From: Anastrepha obliqua
Lineage: Eukaryota; Arthropoda; Insecta; Diptera; Tephritidae
DNA length: 64,000 bases
NCBI RefSeq assembly: GCF_027943255.1
Contig: NC_072892.1
Coordinates: 125,195,792-125,259,791, forward strand
Direction: 5' to 3'
Below the pieces are notes generated by a model. The model was not told the DNA's origin and searched no databases. It worked only from the letters and a program-made list of their open reading frames with translations. Both the position numbers and the translations under genes were made by a program. Positions 54,745 to 64,000 of the stretch are shown here, in pieces; positions within the stretch are counted from its first letter, which is position 1; every line of letters starts with the position of its first letter.

Positions 54745-55110
54745 ATATAATATCCGGCACATGTCCGCCGCGGTTACGACTTATATAATCCATTCGATGA
54801 GCCCAATTTTGGCCGTATGACGGCAGTGGTGGTTTGAGTATTGTAATAAATTGATTGTCGTTAATGTTTAGCTGACTAATTTTTGTAAGTAAAAATACCG
54901 CCAGCCGGGCTCGATAGTGTTCACCACTCTACGTAACGGCAGCTTCTTCCACATTTCAAAAGAAATATACACCGATGACGCCGCTAGTACTCTATGAACT
55001 TCGCGCACAGATTTTTTTTTTTTTCAACGGAAATCTCCACTAATTGGAAACGTTGTTCTGATGCTAAACGATTCATGATTCAGGCAGCTAAAAGAACACC
55101 CGATAAATAG
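54745..55110 (-). mobile_element. DD41D (rosa-like) mariner, internally deleted
   Basis: Minus strand: 'MNRLASEQRFQLVEISVEKK' near 55060-55000 (N-terminus), degraded centre, and near 54755-54785 a C-terminus like '...RNRGGHVPDIIFQK'. On the plus strand 'ATATCCGGCACATGTCCGCC' corresponds to 'CGGCATATGTCCGCCGTGGT' at 39630, showing the same family. Confidence 0.7.
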
Positions 55111-55544
55111 GTATGTAGATTGGTGCACAAGATTTTTTCGGTTTTATGTTAATTAAATCGGCAGTTAAAATTTATATTTGAATACTAAATACGATTTTTA
55201 GATCCCATTGTTGCTAGCGAAAATACAAATATATGAACACTGTACAACAAACTAAATTTTTTTTTCAAAATTTCAAAATTCCGCTAACGGAATATGATAA
55301 AGGCGAACGAGGAAAAATTTCTGTGATACACGGTTTTACATTTGATTATTTTTATTGGGGACAAGATGAGCTTGAAATGAAACGGCATAGGAAATAATAA
55401 TGTCCTTACATGATTTACGTTTGAAGTTTAAAATAATGAAGTTGCGAACACGAAAATAGCTATCCAAACAAGTATTCGATTTTATCAAAAAAATGTTAAT
55501 CTATGATGTGCTTACAAAAGTTTTTATTACAACACATTTTTTCC

Positions 55545-56066
55545 TTGTTCACTCCAATCGGGAGCAAAGGGCCTCGGCACTTCTCAGTCTTGCGTTGGTT
55601 TCGTCAATCTATTTTGCTTTCTGACAGGGTAGGTGGTTAGCCTGCCACTAACAGTCCTAAATAATGGGAATGCCCACCTCTCGTTGCTTAGGAACAACGC
55701 CTTCTAACTGTTTAGCGCGCCATCTGTGTTTAACATTTTTCTGCCAGAAGGATTACACAGATGGTTGATGACTTCACTAAATTTAGTGTGTCTGCGCTAT
55801 TACCGCGATTGCCCGCTGATGCAATGTGTAACTGTTTGTTTTTGCTTGTTTTAGCAGCCACAATCTGCAAGTAGTGCGCTGACTTTTGCGCGGGAGTTTG
55901 GATTGGAAGGATAAGGTTGTTGGGGTTGCGGAATGCATTTTTTTTAATGTAGAAACTAGGAAAGTAGGTAAGTTTGGAAAAGTGCGAGCGTGGCTTACGT
56001 GGGATTCGAACCCACAACCTCTGGAATGGCAGGCTAGTGCACTTACGCTCGACTACCGAGGCAGCT
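55545..56066 (-). mobile_element. Composite SINE with tRNA-Gly-like head
   Basis: On the minus strand, 56066 downward reads GCTGCCTCGGTAGTCGAGCG (A box), CTAGCCTGCCATTCCAG (anticodon arm with GCC in the loop) and GTGGGTTCGAATCCCAC (T arm with B box, 55995-56011). The acceptor stem does not pair, so it is not a functional tRNA. A body of about 440 bp follows and ends 'GCTCCCGATTGGAGTGAACA' before an A-rich tail near 55545. The boundary between head and body is clear; the 3' limit is approximate. Confidence 0.65.
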
Positions 56067-56129
56067 GAACACATATTTAAATCAATTCTAAAACGAAAAA
56101 CAAAACTTTGTATATCAAAAGTTAGAAAT

Positions 56130-56740
56130 TCAAGGTGTTGAGGGCATGAGCCGAGACTTGATGTGAACGTCGACTATGTATTCATTACTCCCCACTCCAT
56201 TATGCCATCAGTTTTGTGTATGGGGCTTGCGCCATAATATGAGAAACATCGCCATACCATTAATTTTGAGCAACAGGTTTAACGGGGTTTAGAGTGAAGT
56301 TCGGCTGAGTTTCTGATTTTCGGTGCCAGGTGGACGTGTAACATATTGTCCTGAGCCCGTGCTGCCATACAAAACTATTTTAGACTCGTCAGCCTATAAA
56401 ATATTAGGCAATATGTCAGTTGTCCAGCTCGCATGTTTTGTCTTATAGTTTTAATGTCAGAAGTGGCTTTTTTTGTGGGCTCGTCCAGCACCGTAGTTAA
56501 AGTTTTCTTTGATCTCCTGTATGCCGTGATCTACGCCATGATGAGTTATTTCGAAGTTTGGCTTCATTCCGGGGAATACAAAAAAGTTACAGAGACTGAT
56601 TTTGGAGCTATAGGGTGGATGCGGATATTCCAGAATCCCTTTTTTCGCTAAAAATTCATGCGCAATAAACGAAAAAAAAAAATAGGTGGCTGTGTCTGCT
56701 GTTGCTCCTTAAGTCTCCAACATATAGTCTGCAGATCTGG
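56130..56740 (-). pseudogene. Tc1-type transposase pseudogene
   Basis: Minus strand with shifts: 'SDIKTIRQNMRAGQLTYCL', then a region matching '(D)ESKIVLYGSTGSGQYV' around 56330-56390, 'KLMVWRCFSYYGASPIHKTD', 'GIMEWGVM'. Tc1 transposases have 'SDESKFNL.GSDG...V.RP...MVWGCFSYYGVGPIH.IDGIMD', so this is a Tc1 (possibly Bari-like) relative covering the end of the DNA-binding region and the first catalytic part. The second and third acidic residues are not seen. Confidence 0.65.
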
Positions 56741-57131
56741 CCATGCAATACCTGTCCTGCAAGAACATATTTGCGTTGAATGATGCCGACAAAAATTATC
56801 AGCTTTGCCTTCGGTTGTAATTTTTACATACTCGTTTTCATTGGCAATTCCTCAACTTTTTTCGCTTACTGCTAAATTTGCTTACACACCACGGGAACAT
56901 ATGCAATTATCCCGGTCGCCTTTCCAATAAATCTTCGCATGTGTTTTATTTATTTTCACCTCGCCACGAGCGCCCTAGTGTTGCCAGTGCCGGTTATCGT
57001 ACCATGTAAAAAAAAGAACAAAAAAAGTTTAACATTCATAATCAAATGGTGCACTGGCGTGGAAATAAAGAAAAAATCGAAATACTAAAGTGATGATTTT
57101 AATGTTCTGTTATATTTTTTGTGATCTCTAG

Positions 57132-57383
57132 AACGTCGTAATTGGTACTCGTAACTAAATGTGTTTAAATATTGGAATAGTGAAAATTTTCAAACAAATC
57201 AATACAAAAATTGTGTCAAACATTAAATTCATACATTTTAATTTGAATGAAAAGAAGTGCAACTTAATAATATAAATTTAAAGAAGAAAAAATTCGTTCA
57301 AGAAAACATAAAAAAGAAATATCAAAACAAAAATTAGTCGAAAAAGTAAACAAAAACCACTGCTACAATACAAGAACAAAAAT
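57132..57383 (+). other. Fps85D: Predicted 5'UTR part of Fps85D coding exon
   Basis: A T-rich tract ending TTTTTTGTGATCTCTAG at 57131 is a good splice acceptor. The 252 bp that follow are A-rich with no in-frame start before 57384. Transcription could instead start nearby; that cannot be settled from the sequence. Confidence 0.4.
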
Positions 57384-57579
57384 ATGGGGTTTTCATCGGC
57401 CCTACAGGGCCGTGCCGCGCACGAGGCATTAATCGTGCGCCAAGATGCCGAACTGCGCCTTATGGAGACCATGAAACGGTCCATTCAATTGAAAGCCAAG
57501 AGTGATCGGGAATATGCGATCGGTTTGGCTGCGGTTGCACAACAGGGCTTGAAAATCGATCGCGCCGATGAAATGCAAG
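57384..57579 (+). CDS. Fps85D: Fps/Fer tyrosine kinase, first coding exon (F-BAR start)
   Basis: The exon encodes 65 residues plus one base (phase 1), starting [20 protein letters not shown] and ending ...[13 protein letters not shown], then CAAG|GTGAGT. This is the N-terminus of the fly homologue of Fer/Fps: the first helix of the F-BAR domain, which binds curved, phosphoinositide-rich membrane; the full protein (from family knowledge) has F-BAR, SH2 and tyrosine kinase domains and acts in adhesion and epithelial remodelling. The start has a good context (AAAATATGGG). No later exon lies in the window, so the downstream intron is longer than 6.4 kb. Recognition is by recall of the Drosophila protein, with conservative differences. 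Confidence 0.85.
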
Positions 57580-59283
57580 GTGAGTACAGAGGGTATACAT
57601 ACATATTTTTCATTTATTATTTATAAGTATATAATATATTTGTTTTTGTTATATTTGTAAATATGTATTATTTTATAACAGTCAATTTACAAGTTTATTT
57701 AGTTTGTGGTTTTATTCCACTTCACCGCAAATATTTATTAAATAGTGCCTACATATATTTAGTCTAGCAAATATGTGCTTATGTACATATGTATATTTAT
57801 TTAAAGAGTAAACCACATAAGAAATTTCTTTTTAAAATAAAACGAAAAAAAAATTCAAATAAAAAAGTTAAATAAAATTGACTTAAATAAAGGGTTTTCC
57901 AATAACAAGTGTTATATAAATATAAAAAAGGCTATCGAGAGATTTTTCATGGCCGGAATTGGATGGGCCATTTTAATTAAATCAGAAATCACATATTTTT
58001 AATTAATAAAGAAATCAGCAGTCACATTCTTGACGTTATGGACCTTAGGAGTGTTGTTGAAATAACAAGAGAGTCTTACGACCTTTGTACACGACTTGTG
58101 CGTGCTTTGTTCCGGTCAAACTGCTTCTCAGTTATGCCATTATTTGCGCTGTTATCTCATTTAGTTTGGAAATAAGTTACTATATGAATTCCCCCAAAGT
58201 TTTTCAATTCTAAGACATCTCAATCTCTAATGCGGAGGTATGCTTTTGCCTGACAGTTAAGATTTCGAGCCAGTACCAAAAGAGAATGTGTTTGGGAATG
58301 TGCAAGGTGGCTGAAAATGAATCATTAATTTTGCTTTGGATAACTTTTTTACTTAATAAAAAAAAATTATTGTAACCTTCATATTCTCCATTGCTTGTCT
58401 ACTTGTCTAGTTCCCAAGTGTCTTATATAATATGACGTAGAACGCCATTTGCAAAATTTATAAATCTTCCGGTAGGGTAATCATTTTGCGCCACCTTGTA
58501 AGTACATGCGATCATAATAAATGTATTATATTTATCACATTTTTGACACAAATTATATCATCATTGTTTTCGATAAATTTATTTTAAGATGCCGCGAGTG
58601 CAGATCTCCATATACATAAACATTTCAGCATTTCTCATTTATCAAATGGTTCTATGAATATATGACAGTAAACGTCATAGGCATTCAGATAAAAGGGTAA
58701 ACAAGCATACGTAACTTAAGAAGATAAAATAAAAAATAGTAAAAAAGTAAACAAAAAAAAAAAAAGAAAAATGAACAAGAATAAGTTATGGGAGTAAAAG
58801 TTGCTCGCGCTCTAGTCGCTTATCAGTTGAAGACTTTTTCCAGAGAAACTTTGCATTTGCGTCACACAATAACCGATAGCGTCACAATTTAAGTTTACAA
58901 ATATTTTTTATGGTGCTACAAAAAGTAATAAAAAAATAAAAATAAAACAAAGTAAAAGTTCCACACTGCAGGGGTTTTGCTTAAGCACTCAACAAAGCGA
59001 GGGGAATTACAAAGACTTTTATCGGGTATAAGTTCTCTGCATTGTATAGTACTTTACACATATACATAATTGCATACAGCTACACTGCAGTGAGAGACCA
59101 AAGTAGGCAGGAAAAAAATGGTTTACAACTAGAATTTCCTGACTAAAAGCGAACTAGTCCGAAAAAGACCAGATGTGCACCGATTACAAAACGTTTTATT
59201 CATACCCATTTTATTTGACTGCAATATTTTAATTAATTTTTATTTGGGTATATTGCAAGCTATTCAAACGAGTATAGATTAAA
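57580..59283 (+). other. Fps85D intron, non-coding
   Basis: Begins with the splice donor GTGAGT (57580). Holds TATG/CATA simple sequence and long A runs near 58750-58770. Apart from the element remnant at 57893-57972, no transposon is recognised. Confidence 0.5.
57893..57972 (+). mobile_element. Remnant of DD41D (rosa-like) mariner
   Basis: GGGTTTTCCAATAACAAGTG is followed by 'GGCTATCGAGAGATTTTTCATGGCCGGAATTGGATGGG'. At 34838-34925 the order is 'GGGGTTTCCAAAAAGAGGTG' then 'GCTATCGGGAGATGAT...GCCGGAATTGGATGG', so this is the same family with more of the interior deleted. Confidence 0.55.
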
Positions 59284-59952
59284 TTAAGGGGTAACACCAC
59301 TGTACACGCGTAAAATAAACACGATTTTTAAAGAATTTTTTTTGTATAGAAGGGAAGGGAAAACAATCACTCTGATTTGTGAAGTTATTACTTATATACT
59401 AAAATACAAAACTACAAAGTTTGATCGAAAAATTTTACAAAATGGCGGCATAGGAGACATTTTTGTACTGTGGTTTCTCTTGAAAGAGCTCCGCGGAGAA
59501 ACACGTAGGGGATTTAAAAAATATTTATTTTTGTGGAATTAGCAAGCATTTGAAAGAAAAAACTCTATTTTGGACTAAAAAAACGGCACTTAAATAATTA
59601 TAACAATCGTTTAAATTAATCTATCGAAAATCCCCTACGCTCTTCTCTTAAGAAGGTTATTATACAGACGTAATGAAAAACCTGATTAAAAATATTTAAA
59701 ATTGTTTGAGTTATGCTGCATGCCAATTTCAGAAAACGTGTTTTGAGAAAAACGCGTTTAAAGTTTGGAAATTTGGAGAAGTCGTTAGGTAGCAGTCACT
59801 AACGCTTGGTTAAAAGCTTCAAATGTTTATGAAATAAACTTCGGTAACGTATAAAACTTTTTGTTCTGTATTTTAAAAGGTTCAAAGAATTTTTTAAGCT
59901 AATAAAAAAAAAATCAATTTTTTTAAATTTCTACAGTGGTGTTACCCCTTAA
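59284..59952 (+). mobile_element. TTAA-flanked MITE, family C
   Basis: A 669-bp element with perfect 21-bp inverted ends including TTAA: TTAAGGGGTAACACCACTG at the left and its complement at the right (59932-59952). No coding capacity. Contains GTTTTGAGAAAAACGCGTTT at 59741-59760. It is inside the predicted Fps85D intron. Confidence 0.85.
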
Positions 59953-60059
59953 GCATATCGCCGCTTCGCCCACAAAAAGATAAAAAAGTAATTTTTTTTG
60001 TGCTTGAAATCTTTTACGTTTGCTAAAATCTGGGGAAAAGAGAAATCCACTGTTTTTGC

Positions 60060-60790
60060 ATACAATTTAAAACTTTATTTAAGATGCTTCGAATTGTCCG
60101 ATTAGGGTCAAATGCTCACCGTTTTGTTGTCTTATTTGTTGCCATTTTAAAGGTAGCTTCATTATACCCTACAGAAGTCTTGTTCCTTATTGGCGTTAAA
60201 ATCTATGAATCGATTTTCACAATCTTCTATTGATACCGATTTCGTGTCCCTCAGGAAGTTTTGCAATAAGAGAAAAAAGTGGTAATTGCCTGGTGCCTGC
60301 CCAAACAAGCTCCCGGAGTATTTGGCGAGTCGCTACGGACCTGTGTGATCTTGCGTTATACTGAAGGGACCCAATACCTCTTCTGTTGGGCAATATGGCC
60401 GTTTCTAATCAATCACTAGCTTCAAATGGTCCAATTGTTGGCACTAGAGATCTGAATTTAGTGTTTGGCAACACAGAAGAACATACCTGGCCTTTAGTTC
60501 TGGTTTGCCCACGATCGTTTTCGCACAACATTGGCGTATGTGACCCATTTCTCATCCCCAGTCACCATCCGTTTAATAAAGGCTTCGATTTCATTCCGTT
60601 TGCCCAAAGCAGCGCAGATGGAAATTCGATCCATCATGTTTTTGGTGATAATTGGTGGGCACCCAAACGCTGAGATTCTTTTTGAATCCAGCTTTGTGCA
60701 AATGGCTTACAACTGTTTTATGGTCGATCCTTAGCTCCTGGGCGCTGCTACGACAACTAACATGCCGGCCAACTTCGATTTTCCAATCAC
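60060..60790 (-). pseudogene. Mariner transposase pseudogene
   Basis: Minus strand: 'CRSSAQELRIDHKTVVSHLH', 'KAGFKKNLSVWVPTNYHQKH', then shifted 'LGKRNEIEAFIKRMVTGDEK' with the first catalytic aspartate, 'WVTYANVVRKRSWANQN', a 'TLNSDLYCQQLDHLKLVID' region, and the end 'IMKLPLKWQQIRQQNGEHLT'. The second and third blocks (HDNA, SPDLAPSD) are largely deleted. WVP and TGDEKW are mariner hallmarks; it is a different family from the mariner at 36130. Confidence 0.8.
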
Positions 60791-61015
60791 TATAGCCAAC
60801 TACCGAGAAAATATTTGACCCAAGTAAAAATAGAATGACTGAATGGCTTCTTGTTGCTCATCAGCCAAAATATCGCAATTTTGTCTATTTACTATACATA
60901 GCCATTAAGCCAAAAATGGGCCTCATCGCTGAACAGAGCGTCGATTTTCGTAACGTAATTGTACGATTTGTTAGCGTTCTTGAGGCGCAAGTCTTTCTAT
61001 GATGAAGTGTCAATG
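60791..61015 (-). pseudogene. DD41D (rosa-like) transposase fragment
   Basis: Minus strand: 'LRLKNANKSYNYVTKIDALF' then 'SDEAHFWLNGYV' and 'WLMSNKK', the first catalytic block of this family ('FSDEAHFWLNGYVNKQNCR'). It abuts the preceding mariner remnant. Confidence 0.65.
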
Positions 61016-61152
61016 TATACTGAAAAAATTATGTATTTAAATTGACAGTAGTCACGCGTGATGTCAAAAAATAATTGTAAAAAAGTTTTTAGTGTGTATT
61101 CATGAATTTAATAAATTTTTAATCTCAATTAGTGGTTTTGATCCATAATTGG

Positions 61153-61352
61153 ACTAGTACTTTTTTTGTCTATTTTGAACTAGTTTGGGTCTAGTAAATT
61201 TTTGATCGGAGTCTGACAACTGACTTCTAGTAGAACATCTTCATGTTAAAAATACCAGTTGCTTGTATAAAAATAAGACAGTTACCCGACTAGTTGCCTA
61301 ACTAGTCGCATCTGCAACTCCCACTAGTTGTCAGGTTGTTCACAACTAGTAC
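61153..61352. repeat. ACTAGT-motif cluster
   Basis: ACTAGT occurs at 61153, 61179, 61289, 61301, 61323 and 61345, with further CTAGTA-type near matches between and a seventh copy at 61547. Chance expectation for a given 6-mer in 200 bp is about 0.05. It looks like a subterminal-repeat region of a DNA transposon; which one is unknown. Confidence 0.6.
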
Positions 61353-61839
61353 TTTTGACCACAGGGTATTTATATGTATCCACATATTACAGTTCGCAAA
61401 ATCTACAAGAATTATAGCTAAGTTCAATCATCAACTCACACTCCAGCATAATACGAGTATAATCTCGTATTTATGTAAAATAAGGTTCTTGCACGAAAGC
61501 GGCAACTTGTTACGCAAATCAAAAACAAGAATAATAATAAAATCCAACTAGTGTGGGTGTAGCGTGTATAAAGACGTCAATTTGAATATTTCTTGATCGC
61601 ATGGCTGGAGAAAAAATGCAAAAATTATATTTTTTTATTAGTTTCATTGTGACCAATTCTTTAATCAGAAACTAGAAAAAAATTCAAATGACGTATACCC
61701 AAACAAGCTACTCATAATATGAGCTCTACTTATAATAAAATATAAATATACAATCTTAAATAAGACTCCACAGTCGGATAGTAACACTATGTAACTTAAT
61801 CTCGCTTTTTTCAAAAATAAAGTTCGACCAAGAGAATAT
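61353..61839. other. AT-rich non-coding intron DNA
   Basis: Nothing recognised. Confidence 0.4.
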
Positions 61840-61924
61840 AAAGCGTGATTTTTTAAAGAGAAATATATCTGGCATATATCCGGCGAGGCTACGAGTTACA
61901 TGGCCAGTGACAAGTTTTCTCTTA
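61840..61924 (-). mobile_element. C-terminal piece of DD41D (rosa-like) mariner
   Basis: Minus strand: 'LVTGHVTRSLAGYMPDIFLF' corresponds to the family's 'VTRSRGGHMPDIIFHK' end, also seen at 39615-39655. It joins directly to a retrotransposon fragment at about 61925. Confidence 0.6.
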
Positions 61925-63440
61925 TAAAGGTGTCTATTAATCACCCTAACGTCTTTAATAGAAATGAGGAAAGGCTAACAGGTCTGAAGTCTTTAGGTTT
62001 CGTATGCGAGCTCCTACCAGCCTTTGGTATAAAAACTACCCTGACTTCTCTCCACCTTAGGCGGACGTAATTTAGTAGCAGTGTTGCTCTAAATATGGTT
62101 ATCAGCCATTTCATAATGTTGCCCATTGTCTGTTGCAGTTGCGCAGGGATTATCCCATCTGGTCCCGGTGTTTTGTATGGTTAGAAGTTTCCTACAGCCC
62201 AAGTTATATTGGCTTCTGTGACAATGTTGAGGTTATCCGAACCTAGTACCGCATCCGAAGTTGGACTATTGGTGCCTATCGCTTCCTCTAAATTACCTGG
62301 GAAGTGAGTATTTGGTAATAGATCTAATGATTCTTCGCTTCGAAGATACCCTATGGGTTGAGCAGATTTGGTTATGATTTTCTTCAGTCGAGATGCCTCT
62401 ACCGTAGTCTCGATCCCCGCATAAAAAGTTCTTCATGAAGACCTTTGTGCTTTCCTTATTTCTTTCTTATATATTTTTAGTTTGTCATAATACAAGTCCC
62501 ATTCGCTTTTCGCTTTGGCCCTGTTGCATTGTTTCCTGCAATTATTTTGTAGCTTTTTGAGTTCGGGTGACCACCAGGGTGGCTTATTCTTCCCTCTATG
62601 CTTAGCTGCTGTCCAAACCTTGTGCAGGGCTTGGTTGCAGGAATTAGTCAGTCTATTGACCATATTATCTATTGTCTCTATGCTAGAAGGGATGAAAGGG
62701 GGATCCATGGGCAAACGATTTGCTAGTTCCTGAGATTATCTTACCCAGTTTATTTTCTTAAGGTTCCTGAATTTGATTGCTTTAGAATTAATGACCTCTT
62801 CCTGGAGCGTGCATTCAATATATCTGTGATCAAAGAATGAATGTGCATTGATTACCCTCTAATTCACTACTCTATCTATAATTGAGTCTGAAACTAATGT
62901 AATGTCAAGAACTTCCTGACGATTACGGACAATAAAGGTAGGCTCATTTTCGCGATTGCCGAGCAATAATCTTGTTCCCATAATAAAATTAAAGACTGAC
63001 TCCCCTCACTCGTTAATATCTGAACTACCCCAGGTAATGTGATGGGCGTTTGCATCGCCTCCCATTAATAATTTGCTGCCGCAGGCTTCGCTATCCAGTA
63101 TTAGCTCTTTTAGCAGCTTCGACGGTACTGGATCTTCATATGCCATGTAAAAAGACGATAGCCAGTACCTGCTAGCCTCTGTCTCCCAGCTTATCGTTTT
63201 TGTGTCTGTATTGCTATATTTGTGGACCATAAATGTAGTTGGTTTTGTTTTTGCCATTATACAAGACCTTATTTTACCTTCACAATCACATACATGTAGT
63301 AAGGGGACCCAAGGAATAATATCTGTTAACGTAACGGTGTAACGTAACAATTTTTCCATGGCTAAACTTAACCCCTTCTTGGGATATGTAATGTGATACG
63401 AGTCAAGAGGTTCTGACATCTGAAGCGAAAGATATGTGCG
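61925..63440 (-). pseudogene. I-type retrotransposon ORF2: endonuclease to RT
   Basis: Minus strand, few breaks: 'SFYMAYEDPVPSKLLKELIL' and 'LLMGGDANAHHITWGSSDIN' (apurinic-type endonuclease with the GGDANAHH active-site strand, 63006-63110), the linker 'NKPPWWSPELKKLQNNCRKQ' (about 62535-62595), 'TPGPDGIIPAQLQQTMG' (RT start, about 62130-62180), 'WREVRVVFIPKAGRSSHTKP' and 'KDFRPVSLSSFLLKTL' (61941-62126). It ends abruptly in RT at the junction with the mariner piece. This is the only endonuclease domain of the I/LOA type in the window. ORF1 is absent. Confidence 0.8.
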
Positions 63441-63664
63441 ACAATTTCATGGGCACTGCTGCAATTATTATCATGTTTTTTTTATTGCTTCCAAAAAATA
63501 TTATAATATATGTATATTGACAATAAGTAATTGGTTTTACAGATATTTGGAAAATTAGTTTAAGGGCATTGCTCTTCAGGACCATTTGGAAATATATATT
63601 TCATTTTTAAAATATTCACTGTGATAACTTAGATAAGTCTCGTTCCGGTTAAGTCTCTTCTTAT

Positions 63665-64000
63665 TTAATTTTTCTTCAGCAGGAAGCTCCCTTCGTCGAA
63701 TTTGCGTGCGTCAGAAATCTGCTTATGTGCCTTCCACCCGCGGTTTGTGTTGCTCCGTCAATTGAGTCGATGTTTAAGTCGCTGGGAATGTCAGCGTTTG
63801 GTATATATGTACAATGGTGCATTGGTTATTGTCCTAAGTATCTTTGACTGGACACGTTGCTCCAGTATTTGCTCAAATTGTATTTAGAAGCTGTGCCACA
63901 AACTTCTTGTAATGCCTAAGTATTTAGCTTTTATATCAGTATTCGCTTCAGAGTTTCTAATCCTTATTGAGTCTTATGGTTACCTTTCTGTTCGTGTAAT
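63665..64000 (-). pseudogene. Jockey-type RT C-terminal fragment, cut by window end
   Basis: Minus strand through shifts: 'IRIRNSEANTDIKAKYLGIT' (post-catalytic 'KYLG' block), 'LEQRVQSKILRTITNAPLYI' and '...HISRFLTHANSTKGASC'. The 'LQRFQSK.LR.ITNAP.Y' pattern is characteristic of Jockey-clade ORF2. It continues beyond position 64000. Confidence 0.7.

Noticed and set aside
55990..56066. Functional tRNA-Gly(GCC) gene on the minus strand
   Set aside because: The T arm and anticodon loop look right, but the acceptor stem does not pair and a long SINE body follows.
1..64000. CRISPR array, bacterial operons, riboswitches or terminators
   Set aside because: Sequence is eukaryotic in composition and content; no regularly spaced direct repeats or compact gene arrays.

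Overview
The window looks like repeat-rich, AT-rich chromosomal DNA from a higher fly, most likely a tephritid fruit fly. The reasons are the (TATG/CATA)n-type microsatellites, the transposon families present (mariner, maT-like DD37D, DD37E and DD41D Tc1/mariner relatives; Jockey-, I- and RTE-type non-LTR retrotransposons), tRNA-derived SINEs, and a recognisable exon of the fly Fps85D (Fer/Fps kinase) gene. The species assignment is inference. Nothing bacterial (operons, CRISPR, ribosome binding sites) is present.

Only one host coding exon can be supported: 57384-57579 (+), encoding the first 65 residues of an F-BAR tyrosine kinase and ending at a clean GTGAGT splice donor. A good acceptor at 57130-57131 suggests the exon begins at 57132, so everything to the right of 57579 would be its first coding intron. 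A possible upstream 5'UTR exon lies at about 45350-45779 and a weaker one at about 4850-5292. Small islands of apparently unique non-coding sequence (about 32280-32650, 38440-38900, 45330-46760) could be regulatory DNA.

Most other interpretable sequence is transposon-derived. Left third (1-23 kb): a TTAA-flanked MITE, SINE pieces, a decayed maT-like element with a MITE nested in its end (6441-8367), an I-type retrotransposon nested in the RT of another retrotransposon with a 16-bp target duplication (9.5-12.5 kb), a higher-order tandem repeat (12.5-13.1 kb), a DD37E-type pseudogene (14 kb), deleted mariners (8.5, 17 and 21 kb) and a 1.2-kb interval bounded by a 19-bp inverted repeat and holding a 46-residue ORF (21.9-23.2 kb). 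Middle (23-45 kb): Jockey, I-type and RTE-type fragments, two copies of one mariner family (24.4 and 28.5 kb), a Jockey piece inside a maT-like transposase (30.3-31.8 kb), and one nearly intact Mos1-like mariner with a full 349-codon ORF (36.1-37.4 kb). Right (45-64 kb): a second copy of the first MITE, two related MITEs, I-type fragments on both strands, a tRNA-Gly-like SINE (55.5-56.1 kb), a Tc1 pseudogene, the Fps85D exon and a heavily invaded intron.

The most interesting signals are: (1) MITEs of clearly different sequence with TTAA/G-run ends that share an internal motif built on the palindrome AAACGCGTTT; (2) the mariner ORF, intact but with D,D35D catalytic spacing caused by an 11-G run; (3) an I-type retrotransposon whose 3' tail is (CCTAA)n, the insect telomere unit; (4) a cluster of ACTAGT sites in the Fps85D intron; (5) the 19-bp inverted-repeat-bounded 1.2-kb interval.
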